From the NCBI GenBank assembly GCA_900540385.1, contig UQFY01000011.1:6268-70267 (forward strand): a DNA stretch of 64,000 nucleotides. The letters are read 5' to 3'. This document shows, one piece after another, positions 44,240 to 51,886 of the stretch. The DNA is from an uncultured Mollicutes bacterium (GTDB lineage Bacteria > Bacillota_I > Bacilli_A > RFN20 > CAG-826). The position numbers were made by a program, and so were the translations under genes. Below the pieces are notes generated by a model that was given only the letters and a program-made list of their open reading frames with translations, did no database searches and was not told where the DNA came from. How positions within the stretch are numbered: the stretch's first letter is position 1; the number at the start of each line of letters is the position of its first letter.

Positions 44240-45895
44240 ATGAAACGCGGCGGAAAAAGAGAGGGTTCTGGAAGAAAACCAATTGTTGGGAAAGACATAA
44301 AGATAAAATTGCCTTTTGAAACAATTGATACTATTGAACGCCTTTATGGAGGCGATTCATTATCCGATAAAATTCGTGAATCCATTTCTTCGGGAATTAG
44401 ATCAAGCTTGAATAACTATGGTGTTGTTTACACCCCATCTTTTTTATCTGAATTCGTTGCATGGCTTTGCAAAAGGTACTTTGACTCAAGTAAAGAGTCG
44501 CTTGTTATCTTTGATCCTGCTTGTGGCGAATGCTCCTTGCTTGAGGCTGCTTCAAAACAATTTACAGAAGGGAAGCGACAAATCAAACTCATAGGTAACG
44601 ATGTCGACAATCATTACGTTCAAATTGCGAACAATGAAGGCATTACTTTTTTTAATTATGATGCATTGTTTCCAGATGCCAAACTAAGACCGGAAAAGTT
44701 TTGGAAAAAGAAAACTGGCAATATTGATTTAATAATTGAAAACCCGCCTTGGTCAGGTGATAAGATCTATAAAAAAACAGAGTTACAAAAAAATAACTAT
44801 GTCCTTGGAGAAGGGCAATATGATGCCTTTTCATTATTTATTGAAATGTCGCTTCGAATAGCTGATGAAGGTACGATTTGTGCTTTTATTGTCCCTGATT
44901 CCATTTTCACTTCAGAAGACGATTCAACTCGCAAATACATCCTTAATCATTCAAACATTCTTGCTATAGCAAGACTTGGCGAAAAACTTTTTCCGTCCGT
45001 CCATAGATCGACAGCTGTCGTTGTTTGTCAAAAAGGCAGAAAGATTGAACACAATGTCGAATGCTTTAGGCTTCTAACCGAAGATAAAAAGAACGTTTTA
45101 AATTCAAAGGATAATCTAATTAATTTGTTTGAAAAAAAGTTGCACATTGTGCCAGAAAAGAGGTTTGTTGACAGTGGTTATGTTTTTGATATTGACACAA
45201 CAGACAACGATGTTTCTGTTTTATCAAAAATTAAGAAAGGATCTAGTTCTCTATCGGAAAAATTCACATTTGGGAGAGGGGTTGAAATCTCAAAAAAGGG
45301 AAACCAAGTCAAGTGCCCACATTGTGGAATAATTCAGCCGTTCTTAGGTTCTTCTAAAACTAAAAAATGTCAACGATGCGGCGAAGAATTTGATGTTCAA
45401 GACAACATTTTTGAAATGATGATTGATAATAAAAAAAGCGGTTTTTCACCAATTTTGGTTGGAGAGAATATTCAACGTTATTACATTAAAGGGCACAAAT
45501 ATGTACTTCCAAAAATGGAAGGCATTAACTACAAAGAGGATGATCTCTACAAGGGAGCAAAGATTTTAGTTAGGAAAACTGGACTAGGTATAAAAGCATC
45601 TTATGATGGCGGCGATCATGAAACATTTGATTCTAAACAAGGGTATCGCTATGTGGAGGCTCACCATTTGATTCCAATGAAAGCACAAAAGGACTTTCCA
45701 AATATAAATCTCGATAGAACTGAAAATATCGTTGCTCTTTGCCCGACGTGTCATCGAGCGGTTCATCTTGGGACAAAGGAAGAAAAAATGAAACATCTTA
45801 AACCACTATATGACGAAAGAATGCCTTTGTTGCAACAGATTTATCCTGATTTTAGTTTGACGTTTGAAGATTTAATTAGGGAATACTATCGATAG
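44240..45895 (+). CDS. N6-adenine DNA methyltransferase fused to zinc ribbon and HNH nuclease domain
   Basis: A 551-residue frame. Residues 1-15 carry the GGKREGSGRKP motif of DNA-binding proteins, followed by a short segment. Methyltransferase: motif I FDPACGECSLLEAA (D92), N-P-P-W at 168-171 (catalytic motif IV), and FIVPDSIF. A zinc ribbon follows with Cys359/362 and Cys377/380. The ILVRKTGLGIKASYDGG phrase of type IIG-like target regions is followed directly by an HNH domain: EAHHLIPM (H475/H476), N496, CPTCH (C501/C504) and H509. This predicts modification and cleavage in one chain. The nuclease type differs from the PD-(D/E)xK domain usual in type IIG enzymes. Neighbours are an HTH protein and a Cys-rich miniprotein. 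Confidence 0.85.
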   Translation: MKRGGKREGSGRKPIVGKDIKIKLPFETIDTIERLYGGDSLSDKIRESISSGIRSSLNNYGVVYTPSFLSEFVAWLCKRYFDSSKESLVIFDPACGECSLLEAASKQFTEGKRQIKLIGNDVDNHYVQIANNEGITFFNYDALFPDAKLRPEKFWKKKTGNIDLIIENPPWSGDKIYKKTELQKNNYVLGEGQYDAFSLFIEMSLRIADEGTICAFIVPDSIFTSEDDSTRKYILNHSNILAIARLGEKLFPSVHRSTAVVVCQKGRKIEHNVECFRLLTEDKKNVLNSKDNLINLFEKKLHIVPEKRFVDSGYVFDIDTTDNDVSVLSKIKKGSSSLSEKFTFGRGVEISKKGNQVKCPHCGIIQPFLGSSKTKKCQRCGEEFDVQDNIFEMMIDNKKSGFSPILVGENIQRYYIKGHKYVLPKMEGINYKEDDLYKGAKILVRKTGLGIKASYDGGDHETFDSKQGYRYVEAHHLIPMKAQKDFPNINLDRTENIVALCPTCHRAVHLGTKEEKMKHLKPLYDERMPLLQQIYPDFSLTFEDLIREYYR

Positions 45896-45914
45896 ACATC
45901 AAACAACAAGATTG

Positions 45915-45936
45915 ATACTCCATATGGAGTATTTTT
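45915..45936 (+). terminator. Terminator of the methyltransferase-HNH gene
   Basis: ATACTCCAT-ATGGAGTAT perfect palindrome followed by TTTT. Confidence 0.8.
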
Positions 45937-46029
45937 CTTTTTTGCAATTTTTTTAATTTTTTTCCGGACAAAAGACCATTTTGTGAAAAGGTATATATGG
46001 GAGGAACTCTCGGAAAGGAAATCAAAACG

Positions 46030-46383
46030 ATGAATGAAGAAGAAAGAAAAATGAGGATCTTCGCGATCCATAAAGACAAGAAGGGCGAGCAAGCGATGGT
46101 GGACATCACCGATTTGGTCGAGGCAAGGAAAATCGAGTTGGAGAAGCAGAAGGAGTTGGAGAGGCCGATCCGCTACTGCAGGAACTGTGGGAAGAGGATG
46201 GAGTACGGCTATTTCTATTGCTCCAAGGAATGCTGCGACGAGTATAGGAAGAAAAACAGGAAGAAGGAGAAGGATGAGGAAAGAGTTTGCCCGGTATGCG
46301 GAAAGACTTTCATGGTAGAGAAATGGAGGAAGCAAGTCTGCTGCTCCAAATCATGCGCGAACAGGCATAAGAAAATGGGGTAG
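46030..46383 (+). CDS. Cys-rich small protein with two zinc-knuckle-like motifs
   Basis: A 117-residue basic protein. The start at 46030 has GGAAAGGA upstream; the frame is open further 5' to 45997. Two similar Cys clusters, CRNCGKRMEYGYFYCSKECC and CPVCGKTFMVEKWRKQVCCSK, each of form CxxCGK-x(8-11)-C-x-K/S-x-C, suggest two zinc ribbons of the kind seen in small nucleic-acid-binding proteins. The composition is richer in GC than the surroundings, like the HTH gene at the other side of the methyltransferase gene. Function unknown. Confidence 0.6.
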   Translation: MNEEERKMRIFAIHKDKKGEQAMVDITDLVEARKIELEKQKELERPIRYCRNCGKRMEYGYFYCSKECCDEYRKKNRKKEKDEERVCPVCGKTFMVEKWRKQVCCSKSCANRHKKMG

Positions 46384-46438
46384 TGTCATTTTTGAAAAAG
46401 AGTGTCATTTCCAAAAAAGAGTGTCATTGTATCATTTC
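46382..46438 (+). repeat. Three tandem 19-bp repeats at right side of island
   Basis: Units at 46382-46400, 46401-46419 and 46420-46438, each beginning AGTGTCATT. The first two are nearly the same (AGTGTCATTTTTGAAAAAG and AGTGTCATTTCCAAAAAAG); the third has diverged in its second half. Confidence 0.7.
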
Positions 46439-46445
46439 TATACGA

Positions 46446-48112
46446 GGCGGGACCCCGGACAAAAAGTTGGACCATCCGAATGGTTACATAAATGTATACT
46501 AATGATCAAAAAATACATGCAATTGAGATTGTTAAGAAGTGCAAAGGTATTATTAATAATTGTTAGGGTATCCTGATAGCAGAGATACTTTAAAGCTGTG
46601 GTATAAAAATTTCCAAGAAGATAATAATAAAATCACAAAAACTCCGCGTTATAGCGATAAGGAAATTGATAAGGCAGTTTCCTATTATTTGGAGTGCAAA
46701 AACATTCAAAAAACTATTGATGATTTAGGCTACCCAGACTCAAGAATGACGTTATGGAGATGGATTAAATCACAGGACATCAATATTTCTAATAAACGTG
46801 GTAGAGTTTCGTCGCTTGACGAAGAGGCAAAATCATCAATCATCTTAGAATATCTAAATTCCGATGAAACTATGCTAAAATTCTCATTAGAAAAAGGCAT
46901 TGCTACCTCTACATTAAAAGGATGGCTTGATGCCTATAATCCAAAAAAGGAGGAAGTCTCTATGCCGAAAGAAGAAAGCAATAATGTCGATGAAACAGTT
47001 ATTCCTCCTCGCAGTGATCAAGAAGAAATAGACGAACTTAAAAAGGAAATTGCTAAATTAAAAGCGGAAAAGATAGAAGCAAATCGTAAGACCAAAGAAG
47101 CTGAAGCAGAGCTCAAATTAGCAAAAGCCAAATTAGCGGAAACTCAACTAGAATATGACATCTTAGAAAAGGCGGCAGAACCATTAAAAAAAGTTAATGG
47201 CATTAATATCAAAACTCTTAAAAACAAGGAGAAGGCCATCGTTATTAATGCCTTAAGAAGTAAGTATAAGTTAGCAGAGCTGCTTAAATCTCTAGAGATG
47301 GCCAAATCATCATATGAATATCAAGTAAAAGCTCTTAACCATGATAAATATCAAGAGTTAAGACCTATAATCAAACAAATATTCGATGATAGTTATCAAG
47401 CATATGGTTCAGAAAGAATATATGGTGAATTAAAAAATCAAGGAATCACAGTTTCTGAAAAAGTTATTAGAAGATTAATGAAAGAAGAAAATATCCATCC
47501 ATTTGTTCCTAGAATGAAGAAATATTCTTCTTATCAAGGAGAAATATCTCCAGAAGTTACTGATTTATATAAGCACGACTTTAAAGCGGATGGACCATAT
47601 AAGAAGCTAGTAACAGATATTACTGAATTCTCACTTAGAGATGGTAAAGTATATCTATCTCCAATGATTGATTTATACGATGGATGTCAATTAATTGGAA
47701 GATAGGATATTCTCCAAATAAAGAATTAACTAACTCCATGTTAATAGAACTACATAACATCATTCCTAGCGATGCTAAACCCATCATCCATAGTGACAGA
47801 GGTTGCCATTATCGAATCCCTGATTGGATTAATCTCATGGAAGAATATGGTTATACAAGATCAATGTCCAGAAAGGGATGTTCCCCGGATAATGCAGCGT
47901 GTGAAGGATTCTTCGGAATAATGAAAAGAGAATTCTTCCATAATCATGATTGGGGTAATGCGACAAGGGAAGAATTCATAAAAGAATTAGACAAGTACTT
48001 AACTTGGTTTAAAATAAAGAGAATAAAGGAAAGGTTAGGATATTTAAGTCCAACAGAATATCGTTCTAGAGCAAGTCTCTAAAATGGTACGAAAAAATGT
48101 CCGGACTCCCGG
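46446..48112 (+). mobile_element. Decayed IS3-family insertion sequence
   Basis: The transposase remnant is bounded by an imperfect inverted repeat: left GGCGGGACCCCGGACA-N9-ACCAT, right ATGGT-N9-TGTCCGGACTCCCGGC (13 of 16 outer bases plus 5 inner bases match). No clear target duplication is seen, so the exact ends are uncertain by several bases. Confidence 0.7.
46492..48082 (+). pseudogene. IS3-family transposase with two frameshifts
   Basis: Start MYTNDQKIHAIEIVKKCKG at 46492, a shift near 46560, then a long frame with repeated HTH units (LGYPDSRMTLWRW), a coiled coil (KKEIAKLKAEK, about 47030-47170) and the OrfB part: QAYGSERIYGELKNQGI and first catalytic Asp in VTDITEF. A second shift near 47690 breaks DLYDG from INWKIGYSPN. 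The last frame has the second Asp (IHSDRGCHY) and the Glu (CEGFFGIMKREF). The DDE triad is thus split over two frames and the element cannot make an active enzyme as written. Both shifts lie outside the usual OrfA/OrfB slippage point. Confidence 0.85.
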
Positions 48113-48131
48113 CTTGCCATATTGAAACAAC

Positions 48132-48164
48132 AGGATTGATACCAAAAATATCAGTCCTTTTTTC
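48132..48164 (+). terminator. Terminator downstream of the IS remnant
   Basis: AGGATTGATA / TATCAGTCCT stem (one G-T pair), CCAAAAA loop, followed by TTTTTTC. Confidence 0.7.
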
Positions 48165-48328
48165 ATTTTATAGGGCTGTTTCGCTTATTTTAGACATAAA
48201 TCGCTTATTATCAGCGTCAAGTTTATATAGGGCCTCATCTTATTTTTTGATACATGGAGGAACGAAAAAATATAAATTGCTATAAATCATATTAGAAGTA
48301 AAAATAAATAGTGATAGTAGGAGAAAAT

Positions 48329-48796
48329 ATGGAACAAAAGAATTTGATGGTAAGAAAAGCGACCCCAAAGGACATGGGCCTTCTTTATGAAATGATTAAT
48401 GGTTTGGCAACATATGAGAAACGTCCAGAAGACATGACAGGGTCAATTAAGATGCTGAAATATTTTCTTTTCGAAAAGAAAATTGCCACTGCGGTTATAG
48501 CTGAAATAGATAATAAACCTATCGGTTATGCCATTTATTATCCAACGTTTGCTTCTTTTGCAGCCAAAATGAATGCCTATATAGAAGACCTATTCATAAA
48601 GCTCGAATATCGAGGCAAAGGCTTTGGAAAAGAGCTCTTTCACAAACTTTTAGAAATGATAAAAGAAGAGGGCTATTCGAAATTAGAATGGAGTTGCCTA
48701 GATTGGAATACTCCTTCCATCGAATTCTATAAAAAGCTTGGTGCAAAAGAAGAAACAGGAAGAGTCTATTTTGAATACGATCCGAAGAACGATTGA
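48329..48796 (+). CDS. GNAT-family N-acetyltransferase (diamine acetyltransferase-like)
   Basis: A 155-residue acetyltransferase. The acetyl-CoA motif reads LEYRGKGFGKELF, after the acceptor-side strand NAYIEDLFIK, and the C-terminus reads WSCLDWNTPSIEFYKKLGA, a combination typical of spermidine/spermine acetyltransferase-like GNATs. The start at 48329 follows AGGAGA; the frame extends to 48311 without support. The substrate is probably a small amine or amino acid. Monocistronic. Confidence 0.88.
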   Translation: MEQKNLMVRKATPKDMGLLYEMINGLATYEKRPEDMTGSIKMLKYFLFEKKIATAVIAEIDNKPIGYAIYYPTFASFAAKMNAYIEDLFIKLEYRGKGFGKELFHKLLEMIKEEGYSKLEWSCLDWNTPSIEFYKKLGAKEETGRVYFEYDPKND

Positions 48797-49104
48797 AATT
48801 GGCCCATTGCCACTTACCAAGATGGGAAAGGCCTATCTTTCTTAAATGGGATATATTTATCTAAACGTTGCTAGAGACATAAACCTGTTTTCCTCGGGGG
48901 GAAAAGTAACTTACATAAAAAACTAAAGTGGTAACACATTAAAGGAGAAAGCCCATCCTATAAAACCTTCTTCAAAGGGCGAATATTGTCGCATTGTTTG
49001 ATATGTAGGAGAAAAATTTGAAAAGTTCTTATTACCTCTTAGTTATCTTTTCTTTCGCTAATTCCCCAAAATGATACAATCTAATAAAGTTTTGGGGCGT
49101 TTAT
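48797..49104. other. 308-base gap without a gene
   Basis: It holds a short hairpin TTTTCC/GGAAAA (48888-48905), a T-box-like but too divergent phrase AAAGTGGTAACACA (48924-48937), and a likely -10 box TACAAT close to the next gene. No coding frame or convincing RNA family was recognised. Confidence 0.5.
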
Positions 49105-50217
49105 ATGGAAAAAAGATTCTTAACAGCCGTATTGGTTACGACATTTTTGCTTAATGGATGCTTTACGGACAACGGAATTTACTCTTCTTTTCAAGATGTT
49201 ACAGGCGTTACGATTTCAGACATTAATGAATTTAAGATTAGTGAAAATGTAACTGCTTCCTTTGCCTGGCAATACCAATATGATGACTATACGTTTTTAA
49301 ATACGAAATATGTGAAAGTTAATTTCAATATTAAAAACGAGCTACTTGATAAACCCTTATCCGATGGTGGAGGGGCAATATGTTTACATTTCATGACCGA
49401 CGTTCTTTTAGAAACGTATCCTGTTCAACATTACTCCTTCGATATGTATATTGGTCAAAAAGACCATTATTTATATTATGGTTCGACTATGGAAAACTCC
49501 GTTGAAGCCTATCGTTCTTTTAGCAAAATACCCGACAAATACATAACCATGATAAAGGATAGAACAAATAAAGATGGGGAATATCGTCTTAAAGTAAGTG
49601 GTGATGTAACGATCTCACCAGATTTACCTAAAACGGCCCATTATCCTGAGAATCATCCGTTCCGTTTCAAAGTAGGGCATGTTCTTGACGCTACACTTTA
49701 TGTCTACTTAAATAACGAATTACTTAAGCCCTTTAAGGAAGATCCAACTCTTGATGGCTATTCTTACTATGAATTTAAAATGCCCGCTTTAGATTCGGCC
49801 TTAGCAATTACCACGAATCGTTTTTATCTAAATAAAACATATTCTTTCGTAGAGGTGTTTCCTTATCTACGTTCCGTCACGAAAGAATCTTTAAAAGGGG
49901 TGCGTATTGAAACTGGTTATTTTGGTGTTAATCCAGAAGGCAGGAAACCGACTATCAAATATAGCGAAGATAAGAGAGACATCGAATACAATCTCGACAT
50001 CCTAAACAATCAACCCCTTCTTAAATATGATGAAAATCAACCGGTAGATGGTGGAAATTATCGGAAAGTAACCTACATCCTTTTTAACGAGAGTGAATAC
50101 GAGATTGAAATTGAAAACAACCATGTCGTTTATAGAGACTTCTCCTCTTATCAAATGTTTCGATTTGCTTCTACCATAACGAAAATGCCTGATATTTTTT
50201 ATCCTCAAAGCAATTAA
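49105..50217 (+). CDS. Lipoprotein of unknown function
   Basis: A 370-residue protein with lipoprotein signal MEKRFLTAVLVTTFLLNGC (Cys19). The mature part is rich in Tyr, Asp and beta-type segments (YYEFKMPALDSALAITTNRFYLNKTYS; PYLRSVTKESLKGVRIETGYFG) and looks like one or more surface beta-sandwich domains. No family, catalytic motif or repeat is recognised. It is flanked by gene-poor stretches and appears to be transcribed alone from TACAAT about 30 bases upstream. Confidence 0.75.
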   Translation: MEKRFLTAVLVTTFLLNGCFTDNGIYSSFQDVTGVTISDINEFKISENVTASFAWQYQYDDYTFLNTKYVKVNFNIKNELLDKPLSDGGGAICLHFMTDVLLETYPVQHYSFDMYIGQKDHYLYYGSTMENSVEAYRSFSKIPDKYITMIKDRTNKDGEYRLKVSGDVTISPDLPKTAHYPENHPFRFKVGHVLDATLYVYLNNELLKPFKEDPTLDGYSYYEFKMPALDSALAITTNRFYLNKTYSFVEVFPYLRSVTKESLKGVRIETGYFGVNPEGRKPTIKYSEDKRDIEYNLDILNNQPLLKYDENQPVDGGNYRKVTYILFNESEYEIEIENNHVVYRDFSSYQMFRFASTITKMPDIFYPQSN

Positions 50218-50286
50218 ACTTGCTATCCTAAAACCATCATCCTTAGAAAGAAATGAGTTCTATTTATCAAACAAATAACTGAGAAT

Positions 50287-50373
50287 TATAATAAAGAAGA
50301 CAAAAACACACGCTTTCTTTTATGGAAATATATTCGTATATCAAAGAAAGCCAAGATAATAAAAGGGGGATTT
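50287..50373 (+). promoter_or_regulatory. Promoter and structured leader of the His-rich miniprotein gene
   Basis: TATAAT at 50287-50292, then a two-tier hairpin: outer stem GCTTTCTTT (50312-50320) with AAAGAAAGC (50343-50351), inner stem ATATA-TTCG-TATAT (50328-50341). The ribosome site GGGGGA follows outside the stem. Confidence 0.5.
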
Positions 50374-50568
50374 ATGATTCAAAAACTTACGTTAAAGGAT
50401 GCACATTATCACATCATTGGTTATGTAGAAATCAAAGAAAATGGTGATAAAACTTTGAAAGATTCTCATTACCACATCAAAGGCTATTACATTGCAAGTA
50501 ACGATGTCACAAAGGATGAGCATTATCATATCGTTGCTCATGGGGATGTTTTAACCTCCCTCTTATAA
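50374..50568 (+). CDS. His-rich miniprotein with three HYHI repeats
   Basis: A 64-residue protein built from three similar units: KDAHYHIIGYVE (8-19), KDSHYHIKGYYI (29-40) and KDEHYHIVAHGD (47-58), spaced 21 and 18 residues apart. The alternating His-x-His on a predicted beta strand, each after an acidic residue, would suit metal binding or a small beta-repeat fold. A strong ribosome site (AAAAGGGGGA) and a dedicated promoter with a hairpin leader indicate a real gene. I do not recognise a named family; the D-x-x-x-x-I-G-Y phrase resembles repeat proteins in which Asn or other residues replace the His. Confidence 0.7.
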   Translation: MIQKLTLKDAHYHIIGYVEIKENGDKTLKDSHYHIKGYYIASNDVTKDEHYHIVAHGDVLTSLL

Positions 50569-50644
50569 TCTTTTTAAACAAAGCTATTCATTCCTTTGAG
50601 TGAGGAGAGAATTGCTTGGTGAATTATTCTATTAAAATTGAGAT

Positions 50645-51040
50645 ATGAACGAAGAACTTGAGCAATACATCGCTAAACACCAAAAGAACCGTGAAAAATC
50701 GGAATCTTTTGTAGACTATTTATACGAATTGATGGAAAAACATCAGATAGAAAATCCTTCTGATGTTTATAAGAAAGCCTTCCTTTCTCGCCAACTATAC
50801 TCTTCGATCATTTCCGCTAAATCTAGCCCATCATTAAACACCTGTATCAAACTCGCTTTAGCCATGCATTTAGACAATCATGAATGCAAATATCTTTTGA
50901 AAAAGGCTGGATATACTCTTTCTTCCTCTAGCAGATTTTCTTTAACCATCCGTTTTGCGATAGAAAACCATATTTATGACATCTATGAGGTTAATAAACT
51001 TCTTATAGATGCAGGATACGAAGATTCTTTGCTCCTTTAA
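50645..51040 (+). CDS. Helix-turn-helix (XRE-like) protein
   Basis: A 131-residue protein with the sequence style of a widespread small XRE-like group: SFVDYLYELMEKHQIENPSDVYKKAFLSRQLYSSIISAKSSPSLNTCIKLALAMHLD, then KYLLKKAGYTLSSSSRFSLTIRFAIENHIYDIYEVNKLLIDAGYE. The HTH spans about residues 25-80, and the C-terminal helical part is family-specific. In other genomes such proteins accompany signalling or NAD-related genes, as far as I recall. A -10 box TAAAAT (50633-50638) lies 6 bases before the ATG, without a ribosome site, so it is probably leaderless. The downstream HD gene has its own ribosome site. Confidence 0.8.
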   Translation: MNEELEQYIAKHQKNREKSESFVDYLYELMEKHQIENPSDVYKKAFLSRQLYSSIISAKSSPSLNTCIKLALAMHLDNHECKYLLKKAGYTLSSSSRFSLTIRFAIENHIYDIYEVNKLLIDAGYEDSLLL

Positions 51041-51115
51041 GAAATGTCAAATCCCATTTGACCATTTATCCTCTCTTTTTCTTTATCCTTTTCTTGCATT
51101 GGGAGGAAAAAGAAA

Positions 51116-51730
51116 ATGCAAGAAATCATCGAACATTATAGAGCCTTCAACCTTGCTAAAAAGATTATGGAAAAAGCTCATAAAAACCAAACAAGGGTGA
51201 GTGGAGAACCTTATGAATTACACCCTATTAGATGTTTTAATAACTACGCGGCTTTCATTGGATATCTGGATGAACCCGAAACAAAATGCTATCGGTTAGA
51301 AGAAGATGGAATCCCTTTCTTTGGCGTAGTGGAAGTGGCTCTTCTTCATGATGTTATTGAAGATACGCCTTTTACTATCGAAAAGATTGAAAAACTCTTC
51401 CAAGAGGAGGGATTATCTAGCTATTTCCATAAACGTATCAAGGATGCCTTAGAAAGAATCACCCATGATAAAACGATGGATTACCCATCTTATATTGAAA
51501 TATGCATGGGTAATCCTATCTCTGCTCTTTGTAAAATGTTGGATCTTCAAGATAACCTCACCGTTTTATCTTTGTCCAAACTTGATTCAAAAAATTATAA
51601 ACGTGCCGAGAACTATCTAAAATATATCTATCAAATCAACAATGAATATCACTTCATTGAAAGAACCCATAAATATCGCCAAGAACATTACCAAAAAAAG
51701 AGTAGAAACAAACGATCTTCTTCCATATAA
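51116..51730 (+). CDS. HD-domain phosphohydrolase
   Basis: A 204-residue protein with the HD superfamily metal ligands in order: H in ELHPIR, HD in ALLHDVIEDTPFTIEKI, and D in KMLDLQDNLTVL. The start region AFNLAKKIMEKAHKNQTRVSGEPY is close to that of RelA/SpoT-type hydrolases, so the substrate may be a (p)ppGpp-like or other nucleotide, but no synthetase domain is present. GGGAGG precedes the start. It lies upstream of a SAM riboswitch-controlled gene that is separately transcribed or attenuated. Confidence 0.85.
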   Translation: MQEIIEHYRAFNLAKKIMEKAHKNQTRVSGEPYELHPIRCFNNYAAFIGYLDEPETKCYRLEEDGIPFFGVVEVALLHDVIEDTPFTIEKIEKLFQEEGLSSYFHKRIKDALERITHDKTMDYPSYIEICMGNPISALCKMLDLQDNLTVLSLSKLDSKNYKRAENYLKYIYQINNEYHFIERTHKYRQEHYQKKSRNKRSSSI

Positions 51731-51736
51731 TTCTTC

Positions 51737-51858
51737 TGCCATAAAGAGAAGACGAGGGACAGGCCCTACGACTCTTCAGCAACCTGCATTCGTAAGGTGC
51801 TAAATCCTGAACGATGGGAAATAAACAATTATCTCTCATCGTGAAGATGGGAGTTTTT
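51737..51858 (+). promoter_or_regulatory. SAM-I (S-box) riboswitch with terminator
   Basis: The S-box core is visible: AAGAG, GAGGGACAGGCCC, CAGCAACC, AAGGTGCTAAATCCTG. P2 can form from AAGAG (51744-51748) with CTCTT (51772-51776). Downstream, CTCTCATC (51833-51840) pairs with GATGGGAG (51846-51853) before TTTTT, an intrinsic terminator. The competing pairing is ACGATGGGA (51811-51819) with TCTCATCGT (51834-51842), the antiterminator. SAM binding should therefore turn off the gene at 51887. The 5' strand of P1 is weak in my reading. Confidence 0.88.
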
Positions 51859-51886
51859 CTTTCTCTTGTGGCTAGGAGAAAGAAAA

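Noticed and set aside
45886..46335. 149-residue frame on the minus strand over the Cys-rich gene
   Set aside because: It is the antisense shadow of the zinc-ribbon gene, whose CxxC pairs and ribosome site support the plus strand.
47684..48082. Separate small transposase gene
   Set aside because: It is the C-terminal DDE part of the same IS3 transposase, displaced by a frameshift.
43337..48112. Integration by site-specific recombination into tRNA-Trp
   Set aside because: No repeat of the tRNA 3' end and no integrase gene was found in or after the island.
48920..48965. T-box-like phrase AAAGTGGTAACACA
   Set aside because: Too many mismatches to the T-box consensus, no clear stem I or terminator, and the downstream gene is a lipoprotein rather than a tRNA- or amino-acid-related gene.
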